Shown here piece by piece: positions 6,735 to 13,206 of a stretch of 13,442 nt of DNA; within the stretch, counting starts at the first letter, position 1, and each line of letters begins with the position of its first letter. Source of the DNA: Rhodanobacteraceae bacterium. Its GTDB lineage: Bacteria; Pseudomonadota; Gammaproteobacteria; Xanthomonadales; Rhodanobacteraceae. The notes under the pieces are model-generated. The model worked only from the letters and a program-made list of their open reading frames with translations. It had not been told where the DNA came from and ran no database searches. The DNA is taken from assembly GCA_025924775.1 (NCBI GenBank), contig JAICHS010000039.1:1-13442 (forward strand), given 5' to 3'. The translations under genes were made by a program, and so were the position numbers.

Positions 6735-7673
6735 ATGCCTGTTGCCCTCATCTGCGGCTCGATGGCCTACGACACCATCATGGTGTTCGAGGACCGCTTC
6801 AAGAACCACATCCTGCCGGACAAGGTGCACATGTTGAATGTGTCGTTCCTGGTGCCGCAGATGCGCCGTGAGTTTGGTGGCTGCGCGGGCAATATCGCCT
6901 ACAACCTCAAGTTGCTGGGTGGCGAGCCCATTCCGATGGCCACGGTGGGGCAGGATTTCGCGCCCTACCGCGAGTGGTTCAAAGGCCTCGGCATCCGCCT
7001 CGACCAGGTGCGCGAGGTGCCAGGCGCCTTCACCGCGCAGGCCTTCATCACCACCGACCAGGACAACAACCAGATCACGGCCTTCCACCCGGGCGCGATG
7101 ATGCAGAGCCAGTTGAACCACGTGACCGACGTGGCCGACGCCGCCATCGGCATCGTGGCCCCGGACGGCCGCGACGGCATGCTGCAGCACGCTGCCGGGT
7201 TCGCCGCGCGCGGCACGCCGTTCATCTTCGACCCGGGCCAGGCGCTGCCGTTGTTCTCGGGCGAGGAGTTCCGGGCCTTCATCGGGCAGGCCGACTACGT
7301 GGCGGTCAACAGCTACGAGGCCAGCCTGCTCACCGAACGCACCGGTTGGTCGGAGGCCGACATCGCCGGCAAGGTCAAGGCCTACATCGTCACGCGCGGC
7401 GCGCAAGGTTCGGTGATCCACGCCGGCGGCGCCACGCACGAGATCCCGTCGGCCAAACCGGAAGCGGTGGTGGATCCGACCGGTTGCGGCGACGCGTATC
7501 GGGCCGGCCTGCTGTACGGCATGTCGCGTGGCCTGGACTGGCCCACCACCGGCCGCGTCGCATCGCTGATGGGGGCGCTCAAGATCGCCCGGCCGGGCAC
7601 CCAGAACCACCGCTTCACCGGCGCCGAATTCGCCGCCGAGTTCAAGCGGCAATTTTCGTGCGATCTTCCGTGA
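6735..7673 (+). CDS. PfkB-family kinase (sugar or nucleoside kinase)
   Basis: This is a cytoplasmic ATP-dependent kinase of the ribokinase/PfkB superfamily, which phosphorylates a sugar or nucleoside hydroxyl. The protein has 312 residues, normal for the family. The N-terminal substrate-binding glycines lie in REFGGCAGNIAYNLKLLGG (45-63). The C-terminal signature VVDPTGCGDAYRAGLLYGM (245-263) has the anion hole and the catalytic base, probably D253. The FGG-x-AGNIAY wording resembles the adenosine/nucleoside-kinase-like branch more than ribokinase or fructokinase, so an adenosine or nucleoside substrate is a reasonable but unproven guess. The ATG at 6735 is chosen because it has AAAGGA eight bases upstream (6721-6726) and starts directly with the beta strand ALICGSMAYDTIM. 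The open frame reaches 6552 but crosses the mreB promoter. The gene is divergent from mreB and has no plus-strand partner nearby that reveals its pathway. Confidence 0.9.
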   Translation: MPVALICGSMAYDTIMVFEDRFKNHILPDKVHMLNVSFLVPQMRREFGGCAGNIAYNLKLLGGEPIPMATVGQDFAPYREWFKGLGIRLDQVREVPGAFTAQAFITTDQDNNQITAFHPGAMMQSQLNHVTDVADAAIGIVAPDGRDGMLQHAAGFAARGTPFIFDPGQALPLFSGEEFRAFIGQADYVAVNSYEASLLTERTGWSEADIAGKVKAYIVTRGAQGSVIHAGGATHEIPSAKPEAVVDPTGCGDAYRAGLLYGMSRGLDWPTTGRVASLMGALKIARPGTQNHRFTGAEFAAEFKRQFSCDLP

Positions 7674-7731
7674 TCGCCGCATTGGCCAATTTTGCGTGCA
7701 CGTGCCGCCATGCGCTTCCCTGGACGCCACT

Positions 7732-7756
7732 CCGGGCATCCCGGCCCTGACTTTTC
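7732..7756 (+). terminator. Weak possible terminator after the PfkB kinase
   Basis: A perfect 5-bp stem CCGGG-CAT-CCCGG (7732-7744) is followed, after a few bases, by CTTTTC. It is about 60 bases past the kinase stop. The stem is short and the T-run is not adjacent, so this is a weak call. A 10-bp palindrome ATTGGCCAAT at 7681-7690 lies between the stop and this hairpin. Confidence 0.22.
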
Positions 7757-7877
7757 ACGATGGTGGCCGCGGGCGAACCAGCGGGCGAGCCGCAAGCTGA
7801 ATGTTCCCACGGGATGGCTGTGGCTTCGTCCTGACTTTCGGGCAACAATACTTCCGGCAACTTCGCTACAACCCAAC

Positions 7878-7884
7878 AGGAGGT
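7878..7884 (+). promoter_or_regulatory. Strong Shine-Dalgarno of the exported protein
   Basis: AGGAGGT is a near-perfect anti-16S match four bases before the ATG at 7889. It is much stronger than the ribosome-binding sites elsewhere in the window, so it fixes the start and suggests high translation. Confidence 0.8.
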
Positions 7885-7888
7885 CATC

Positions 7889-8335
7889 ATGCATACCGCA
7901 CGCAACCTCGCCCTGGCCGCGTTGCTCGTGGGCGCCCCCCTGGTGTTCGCCGGCAGCGCGCACGCGGCCAGCGGCGAAATCAGCTGCCAAATGCACTTCG
8001 AACTGCATGGCTGGTCGGCGTTCTACAAGACGTCCAGCGGCACCGGTGAAGTCAGTTGCAGCAATGGCCAGCACATGCGCGTCCACCTGCGCAGCAAGGG
8101 CGGTGGCCTGACCTTCGGCAAGTCCAGCGTCAGCGGTACCGGCAAGTTTTCCGGCATCTTCCACGCCGACGAAATCCTGGGCACCTACGTGGTCGGTGAG
8201 GCCCACGCCGGCGCGTCTGCCTCCGCGCGCGCCACCGTGATGACCAAGGGCAACGTTTCGCTGGCGCTCAGCGGCACCGGCAAGGGCTGGAACCTGGGCG
8301 TCGATTTCGGGAAGTTCACCGTCTCGAGGGATTGA
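7889..8335 (+). CDS. Exported protein of unknown function, 148 aa
   Basis: I do not assign this protein to a characterised family. A Sec signal peptide is clear: a short n-region with R5, hydrophobic LALAALLVGAPLVF (7-20), and a cleavage site probably after AHA (about 26). The mature part is about 122 residues with two cysteines, C33 and C57, which could form a disulfide in the periplasm. It is Gly/Ser/Thr-rich with alternating polarity, suggesting beta structure, and ends with repeated small-residue strands (SLALSGTGKGWNLGVDFGKFTV). The layout (Cys pair, LGTY followed by a Gly/Ala-rich run, then G-x-NLGV) resembles secreted DUF992-type proteins, but that is a loose impression. The Shine-Dalgarno sequence is strong. 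The stop is one base before the trhA start, so the two are probably co-translated. Similar secreted hypotheticals seem common in Xanthomonadales. Confidence 0.85.
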   Translation: MHTARNLALAALLVGAPLVFAGSAHAASGEISCQMHFELHGWSAFYKTSSGTGEVSCSNGQHMRVHLRSKGGGLTFGKSSVSGTGKFSGIFHADEILGTYVVGEAHAGASASARATVMTKGNVSLALSGTGKGWNLGVDFGKFTVSRD

Positions 8336-8336
8336 C

Positions 8337-8999
8337 ATGCCGCGCACGGGCTGGCTGTCTTCGGCGGGCTACACCTTCGGCGAAGAACTTGCCAATGGCG
8401 TGGTGCAGAGCCTCGGCATCGTGCTCAGCATCGCCGGACTGGCGACGCTGGTCGCCTTCGCCGCGGTGGACGGGCGTGCGCTCGACGTGACGGCCAGCGC
8501 GGTGTTCGGCACGACGTTGATCCTGCTGTACACCATATCGACGATCTACCACGCCGTGCCCGTGTATGTTGCGCCGAGCGTGCTGCCACGGTTGGACCAC
8601 ATCGCGATCCACCTGCTGATCGCCGGCACCTACACACCATTCGCATTGATTGCATTGGGCGGCGCGCGGGGCTGGTGGCTGTTTGGCGCGATCTGGGTGC
8701 TTGCGGTATGCGGCAGCGCACTGCAGTTCACCCGGCTGCGCGAGCGCAAGGCGCTGAAGATCGGCCTGTATTTGCTGATGGGCTGGCTGGGGTTGTTGAC
8801 CTTCACCCCGCTGGCGGCACGCCTGGGTTTCGGCGGCACCGCGCTGCTGCTGGCCGGGGGCATCGCCTACACCGTCGGCGTGCCGCTGCATCTCTGGAAG
8901 AACCTGCGCTACCACAATGTGCTTTGGCACGCGTGCGTGCTGCTGGGCAGCGTGCTGCACTACTTCGCGGTACTGCTGTACGTGCTGCCGCCGGCCTGA
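8337..8999 (+). CDS. trhA: PAQR/hemolysin-III family membrane protein TrhA
   Basis: TrhA (YqfA, hemolysin III family) is a seven-helix inner-membrane protein of the PAQR superfamily, implicated in membrane-fluidity homeostasis; some relatives were named haemolysins. The protein has 220 residues (family about 210-220). The N-terminal segment GYTFGEELANGVVQSLGIVLS carries the conserved E-x3-N-x3-H-type region, here with Q24 where many members have His. The metal-site candidates are S68/H72 (STIYH, 68-72), D87 (RLDHIAIHLLIAGTYTPF, 85-102), and H193 with H198 near the last helix (YHNVLWH). The two C-terminal histidines are one residue further apart than the usual H-x3-H. About seven membrane segments cover 22-215. 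The ATG at 8337 follows the upstream TGA (8333-8335) by one base, with AGGG at 8327-8330 as ribosome-binding site. Confidence 0.93.
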   Translation: MPRTGWLSSAGYTFGEELANGVVQSLGIVLSIAGLATLVAFAAVDGRALDVTASAVFGTTLILLYTISTIYHAVPVYVAPSVLPRLDHIAIHLLIAGTYTPFALIALGGARGWWLFGAIWVLAVCGSALQFTRLRERKALKIGLYLLMGWLGLLTFTPLAARLGFGGTALLLAGGIAYTVGVPLHLWKNLRYHNVLWHACVLLGSVLHYFAVLLYVLPPA

Positions 9000-9022
9000 G
9001 TCGCTGGCGCGCGCTGGCGCGG

Positions 9023-9052
9023 CGCCTCCCCATGCCCCTCCGCATGGAGGCG
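9023..9052. terminator. Hairpin between convergent trhA and DUF885 genes
   Basis: Arms CGCCTCCCCATGC (9023-9035) and GCATGGAGGCG (9042-9052) pair with a two-base bulge around a 6-base loop. It lies in the 79 bases separating two convergent stops, where a bidirectional terminator is expected. No T-run follows on either side, so efficiency is uncertain. Confidence 0.45.
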
Positions 9053-9078
9053 TGGCACCTGCGCAGGGACCGGCTTGC

Positions 9079-10893
9079 TCAGTGCTTCGCGTGCGCGGGA
9101 ATGAACTGCTGGTCCACCGCTTCGGCCAGCTGGTCCGGCGGCAGCAGACCCTGCGACAGGATGAAGTCGTTGAACTGCTGCAGGTTGAACCTGTCGCCCA
9201 GCGCGATCTCGGTATGCGCGCGCAGTTGCAGGATGCGCGAGTAGCCGTAGAAGTACGCGGTGGCCTGGCCCGGCGAGCGGAACATGAAGCGGTCCAGCTC
9301 TTCGCGCGCGAAGGCTTCGGACATGCCGACGTCGTTGACCAGGATGTCGTGCGCGCGCTGCTTCGTGATCAACCCCAGGTTCAGCATCGGGTCGAGAAAC
9401 GCGCGCGCCGCGCGCAGCAGGCGCAGCTGCAGCGCGATCATCTGGCCGCCGGCGGGTTCGTACGGCACCATCATCCATTCGGCATACAGCGCCCAGCCCT
9501 CGACGTTGACGCTGTTGAAGGCGAACATCGAGCGCGCCAGCGACACGCCGTGCTCGACCATCGCCGAGAATTGCAGTTCGTGTCCCGGCCGACCTTCGTG
9601 CGCGGTGAGCGTCCACGCGCAGGCCTTGCAGGTGAAGTCGTCATAGACCTCGTTCTTGCCGTTGCCCGAGGGCGGATTGCCGAGCGGCAGCACGAAGGCA
9701 CCACGCTCGCCGTGATTGTTGATCAGCGGTGGCGGGTCCATGTGCGGCGCGGGTTGCGCGGCGCTCTCGGCTTCGGATGCGAGGCGCATGATCATCTTGC
9801 GTTTGGGCAGCGTGACGATGTGCTGGTCGCGGATGATCGCTTCGATCTTGTCGATCACCGTCTGGTAATACGGCTCGATGTGGTTGCGGTCGAGCTGCTG
9901 TTTTTTCAGATCCTTGATGACGGCGCGGTAGTCGGTGGTGGGCGCGAAACCCTCCGCCTTGGCGACATACGGCGCCAGCGTTTCCATCTGCGACTGGATT
10001 TCCATGAAGGACTGTTCGGCCTGCCTGATCAGTTCCTTGGGCGGAATGTCGATGCCCACGTTCTTCAGGTTGTTGGCGTACACCGCCTGGGGCAGCCGCG
10101 CATCGGTGCGCGCGCGCGGCAGCACTGTGGATTTCACCCACGCGCTGTAGTCGTCCAGTTGCTTCTGCAGCGCATCCAGCGCGGGGCCGGCGCCCTCGAT
10201 CTTGTACTTCGCGTACAGCTTGCGGATGCCGTCGACGTAACGCTGGGTGTTGGCGAGGTTCTGTTCCACTTCGGCCTTGTACGGGCCCAGCAGTTTCTGG
10301 TTGCCGGCGGTGGCCGCGTAAAGCGCCTCGGCTTCCTTGGTTAGCGGCGTGCAGCCGGGCGCCATGCCGACGTAGCACTTCAGGCGCGCCAGTGCGTGCG
10401 GGCGGCGCGCGGCCGCGACCTGATCCTGCAACAGCGTGAACTCGCCCTGGAAAATGATTTGGCCGACGTCGTTGTAGTCCAGCAGGTACTGGTTGTCGAG
10501 GTTGATCCGGGCGATCTGTCGATCGGCGGCGCGAATCATGATCTCCAGATCCTGGTGTACGTTCGGGTCCTGCTTGCCCGCCAGGTCCTTTTGCAGGGTG
10601 GCGCGCGCCTGCGTGAGTGCCGTGAGCGTGCGCTGTTCCACGTCCGGCTTCATGTCGATGACTTTGTCGTCGTAACCCGGCAACCCGAATCGCGACGCGA
10701 ATTCCGGGTTGAATTCGGCCAGTGTTTTCAGCAGCGCCTGCGCGTAGCCGTTGCTTTGCACGACCCACGCCGGTGGCGGCACGGGCGCGTTGTCCGGGCG
10801 CAGGTCGGGCTTGGCCGAAGACGGCGGTGCGGCGAACGCGGTGGGTACGGACAGGACGAACGCCGCGACGGCGGCGAGGGTGCGTTTGCTCAT
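9079..10893 (-). CDS. Exported DUF885-family putative zinc metallopeptidase
   Basis: DUF885 proteins are predicted metallohydrolases/peptidases with a thermolysin-like zinc site; the substrate is unknown. The precursor has 604 residues. A signal peptide is evident (MSKRTLAAVAAFVLSVPTAFA, cleavage about 21-22), placing it in the periplasm or outside. The long helical region 45-420 ends in the core TLTAHEGRPGHELQ (428-441). There H432, E433 and H438 form the HExxPGH motif, and the downstream EGW (465-467), NVEGWALYAEWMM, probably supplies the third zinc ligand. Four cysteines stand out: C173/C181, and C422/C425 in TCKAC directly before the zinc motif, possibly disulfides. The ATG at 10893 is chosen because it starts the signal peptide; the open frame to 10929 adds 12 unconvincing residues. 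It lies 88 bases downstream of a lipoprotein gene on the same strand. Confidence 0.9.
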   Translation of the reverse strand: MSKRTLAAVAAFVLSVPTAFAAPPSSAKPDLRPDNAPVPPPAWVVQSNGYAQALLKTLAEFNPEFASRFGLPGYDDKVIDMKPDVEQRTLTALTQARATLQKDLAGKQDPNVHQDLEIMIRAADRQIARINLDNQYLLDYNDVGQIIFQGEFTLLQDQVAAARRPHALARLKCYVGMAPGCTPLTKEAEALYAATAGNQKLLGPYKAEVEQNLANTQRYVDGIRKLYAKYKIEGAGPALDALQKQLDDYSAWVKSTVLPRARTDARLPQAVYANNLKNVGIDIPPKELIRQAEQSFMEIQSQMETLAPYVAKAEGFAPTTDYRAVIKDLKKQQLDRNHIEPYYQTVIDKIEAIIRDQHIVTLPKRKMIMRLASEAESAAQPAPHMDPPPLINNHGERGAFVLPLGNPPSGNGKNEVYDDFTCKACAWTLTAHEGRPGHELQFSAMVEHGVSLARSMFAFNSVNVEGWALYAEWMMVPYEPAGGQMIALQLRLLRAARAFLDPMLNLGLITKQRAHDILVNDVGMSEAFAREELDRFMFRSPGQATAYFYGYSRILQLRAHTEIALGDRFNLQQFNDFILSQGLLPPDQLAEAVDQQFIPAHAKH

Positions 10894-10932
10894 GGCGGGT
10901 CTCGCGTAACGGTTGGGGCACGCTAACACGAA

Positions 10933-10946
10933 CCCGCGCGCGCGGG
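10933..10946. repeat. Perfect palindrome between lipoprotein and DUF885 genes
   Basis: CCCGCGCGCGCGGG is a 14-base perfect palindrome in the 88-base gap after the lipoprotein stop. It can fold into a short GC hairpin but lacks a T-run. It may slow transcription between the two genes, or be chance in alternating GC sequence. Confidence 0.35.
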
Positions 10947-10981
10947 GATGGGCCGGAAGTCAGGCGCGTTGCGCGGCGCGG

Positions 10982-11857
10982 TCAGTTTGCCGCGAAGTCG
11001 CTGGCGTAGGCCGGTTTCAGGAGTTTCGTGAACACGCTGGCGGGTACTTCCACGCGCTGGGTGCCATAGACATACGGGGCGACCTGGTAGGGGGGAAACA
11101 CCAACGTGAGGCCGGGACTCGGGGCGTCCGCCGTGGCGCCCGCGCGCACCACGAACACCGAGTAGTTGACCGTGGTGGGCTTGGTGCCATCATCCAGCAT
11201 TTGCGCGGTGTTGACCTTCCATTCGCGGATCGCCTCGGGCGAACCCTCGCCCGGCTTCGGCGCGTTCGCCATCAGTTTCTTCAGCAACGCATCGTGCGCA
11301 AAATTGGCCAACGCCCTGCGCGCCGCGTCGGCATCCGCGAACAGGTCATCCAGCGCGATCAACTTGCCCGCCTTGCGGTCGAACACGAAGGCCGCCTCGA
11401 CCGGGTTGGGATGGGCGCCGCCCGTATCCGCCATGCCGGTCTCACGCACGCTGAGGAACGCCGGGGTTTGTGCCGCGAGCTTGAAATCCAGCCGCAGCTC
11501 GAACTGGCGGTTGGCGAATTCGGGCAACGCCTTCGGGTCGGGCAAGGCCTGCACGAAATCGCGCTTGGCGTTGTCGGCGGTGGTGCGCATGGCGTCCACC
11601 AACGGCTTGTCGACGGCCGGCAGCGTGGGCATCGCGACTGCGATCTTGTAGTGCCTGGTGACCGCATGGTCGCCGGGCACTGGCGCGGTGCTGGCGCTGG
11701 CGGGCGTGGATGTGGCGGCGGGCGCCGAAATGACCGGCGTCGACGCGCGGGCTGCCGAGGCCGAGGCCGACGACGAGGGAGCCGATGGCTGCTGGCAGGC
11801 ACCCAGTGCCAGCACGGCCGCCATGGAGGCAACGCAGAAGAGGATGGCGGGTTTCAT
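10982..11857 (-). CDS. DUF4163/DUF3298 domain lipoprotein
   Basis: This is a predicted envelope lipoprotein of 291 residues. The signal peptide MKPAILFCVASMAAVLALGAC ends in a good lipobox (LGAC), with acylation at C21. The residue after it is Q22, not Asp, so outer-membrane sorting is expected. A low-complexity Ser/Ala/Pro/Thr linker runs from about 24 to 62. The globular part has a DUF4163-like region (about 68-155) and a DUF3298-like region (about 160-285). Family hallmarks are GGAHPNPVEAAFVFDRKAGK (146-165), ALDDLF (168-173) and the C-terminal VFPPYQVAPYVYGTQRVEVP (253-272). These domains occur in RsiV-type anti-sigma factors and PdaC-type peptidoglycan deacetylases, but here no catalytic or sigma-binding domain is attached. 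The function is unknown; ligand or muropeptide sensing is a guess. The next gene on the strand is the DUF885 peptidase. Confidence 0.87.
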   Translation of the reverse strand: MKPAILFCVASMAAVLALGACQQPSAPSSSASASAARASTPVISAPAATSTPASASTAPVPGDHAVTRHYKIAVAMPTLPAVDKPLVDAMRTTADNAKRDFVQALPDPKALPEFANRQFELRLDFKLAAQTPAFLSVRETGMADTGGAHPNPVEAAFVFDRKAGKLIALDDLFADADAARRALANFAHDALLKKLMANAPKPGEGSPEAIREWKVNTAQMLDDGTKPTTVNYSVFVVRAGATADAPSPGLTLVFPPYQVAPYVYGTQRVEVPASVFTKLLKPAYASDFAAN

Positions 11858-11975
11858 CAGCTCGCTTCGCGTGGACGGTTTGCGAGCTTAAGTGATTGCA
11901 TGTTAAGCATTTGCTGGGCCTGCGCACGTCATGCCCTTGCCATGCTTGGACGCAGCCCGTGACCGCCAACGCGTG

Positions 11976-12048
11976 GCGCCGGACGGACGTTGCATTTGGC
12001 GGCGCCGCGGATGGACGATCGTCCTGGCGCGAATCCGTCGTCCGGCGC
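11976..12048. repeat. Nested palindromes downstream of the LacI-family gene
   Basis: An outer inverted repeat pairs GCGCCGGACGGACG (11976-11989) with CGTCGTCCGGCGC (12036-12048), with one bulge. Inside it lie two perfect palindromes, GCGGCGCCGC (11999-12008) and GGACGATCGTCC (12013-12024). The element begins about 10 bases past the regulator stop. It could fold into a branched 3' structure acting as terminator or stabiliser, or carry protein-binding sites. There is no T-run. Confidence 0.45.
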
Positions 12049-12057
12049 GCCCAGGCC

Positions 12058-13101
12058 TCACGTATCGCTGGCGTCGTGCAGGCTGGAACGCCGCACGATC
12101 AACTTCATGGGCAGCATCTGGCTGGACACGGGCTCGTCGTTGATCAATCGGATCAGGCTGTCTACCAGCATTTCGCCGGCGCGGTGCGTGTCCTGCTGGA
12201 CGGTGGTCAGCGGCGGGTTGACGAAGCCGGCCATGGGGATGTCGTCGAAGCCTGCCACCGCGACCTCGAACGGCACGCCGATGCCTTGCGCCGACAGGGC
12301 GCCGATCGCGCCGATCGCCATCAGGTCGCTGGCCGCGAAGATTGCATCGAACGTCTCGCCTCGCGCGAGCAGAGCTTCCGTCGCGCGGTGCCCTTCCTGC
12401 TGCGAGCTTTCCGCGTCCACCTGCAGCGCATCGTCGGGCACGATGCCGCGCGCACGCAGCGCCTGCAGATGGCCGCGGTAGCGTTCCTGGAATTCCGGGA
12501 AGTGCCGCGACGCGTCGCCGAGGAAGGCGATGCGGCGGCAACCCTGGTCAAGCAAATGTTCGGTGATGCTGCGGCCCCCGCTGAAGTTGTCGCAGCCGAT
12601 GGTGACGCAGGGCTGGTCGGGCATTACTGCGCCCCAGCTGACGATCCTGGTGCCGCGCGCGCGCAGTTTTTCCAGACGGCTGGTATGGGTGAGGTAATCG
12701 CCGTAACCCAACAGGATGATGCCGTCGGCCTTCTTGCTGTCGGCGAAGTCCGCGTGCCAGTCGCGTGCCAGTTCCTGGAACGAAATCAGCAGGTCGTAGC
12801 CGTGCCGTGCGCAGGCCCGCGTGATGGAGCCCAGCATCGACAGGAAAAACGGATTGATGTGCGAGTCGTCGGGCGTCGGGTCCTCGAAGAACAGCAGCGC
12901 CAGCGTGCCGGTAAGCCGGCCACGCAGGTTCGACGCGTTCTTGTCCACGGTGTAGTTGAGCGCGGCCGCGGCAGCCTCGACGCGCTTGCGGGTATCTTCG
13001 CTCACCGAGGGGTCGCCGCGCAGCGCACGCGACACCGTGGCCTGGGAAACCCCGGCCTTTTCGGCGATGTCGAACGACGTGATGCGCTTCTTGCTATGCA
13101 C
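12058..13101 (-). CDS. LacI-family sugar-responsive transcriptional regulator
   Basis: This is a DNA-binding repressor/activator of the LacI/GalR family, normally controlling sugar-utilisation genes by binding a palindromic operator and releasing it on ligand. The protein has 347 residues. The N-terminal helix-turn-helix is ITSFDIAEKAGVSQATVSRAL (7-27), followed by the hinge region RKRVEAAAAALNYTVDKNASNL (38-59). The periplasmic-binding-protein-like effector domain spans about 63-340, with the familiar SDLMAIGAIGALSAQG and VAGFDDIPMAGFVNPPLTTV stretches. The start codon is GTG (13101-13099), with GAAGG ten bases upstream; the HTH begins at the usual distance. It follows a sugar-porter gene on the same strand after 105 bases, suggesting local control of sugar uptake. 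The FFEDPTPDDSHINPFFLSML wording resembles Xanthomonad regulators near glucoside/maltodextrin genes, but the ligand is inferred only. No clear LacI-type operator is visible in the adjacent gaps. Confidence 0.93.
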   Translation of the reverse strand: MHSKKRITSFDIAEKAGVSQATVSRALRGDPSVSEDTRKRVEAAAAALNYTVDKNASNLRGRLTGTLALLFFEDPTPDDSHINPFFLSMLGSITRACARHGYDLLISFQELARDWHADFADSKKADGIILLGYGDYLTHTSRLEKLRARGTRIVSWGAVMPDQPCVTIGCDNFSGGRSITEHLLDQGCRRIAFLGDASRHFPEFQERYRGHLQALRARGIVPDDALQVDAESSQQEGHRATEALLARGETFDAIFAASDLMAIGAIGALSAQGIGVPFEVAVAGFDDIPMAGFVNPPLTTVQQDTHRAGEMLVDSLIRLINDEPVSSQMLPMKLIVRRSSLHDASDT

Positions 13102-13206
13102 GCGCTGGCGGCCTTCGGGCCCGCGATCCGGCGATCGAGGACTACGATGCTAACCAAATTTGCGTGGCGTTGCCCGGCGGGTGACCTTGCGTGCGCCGAG
13201 CGGTCC

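Noticed and set aside
6633..7739. A 368-codon minus-strand frame opposite the PfkB kinase
   Set aside because: Antisense shadow; the plus strand has both PfkB signatures and a ribosome-binding site.
8917..10344. A 475-codon plus-strand frame opposite the DUF885 gene
   Set aside because: Shadow frame; the minus strand has a signal peptide and a HExxPGH motif.
13102..13206. LacI-type operator between the MFS and LacI-family genes
   Set aside because: I looked for a CG-centred palindrome and found none; only a -10-like TAGCAT near 13147 without a credible -35.
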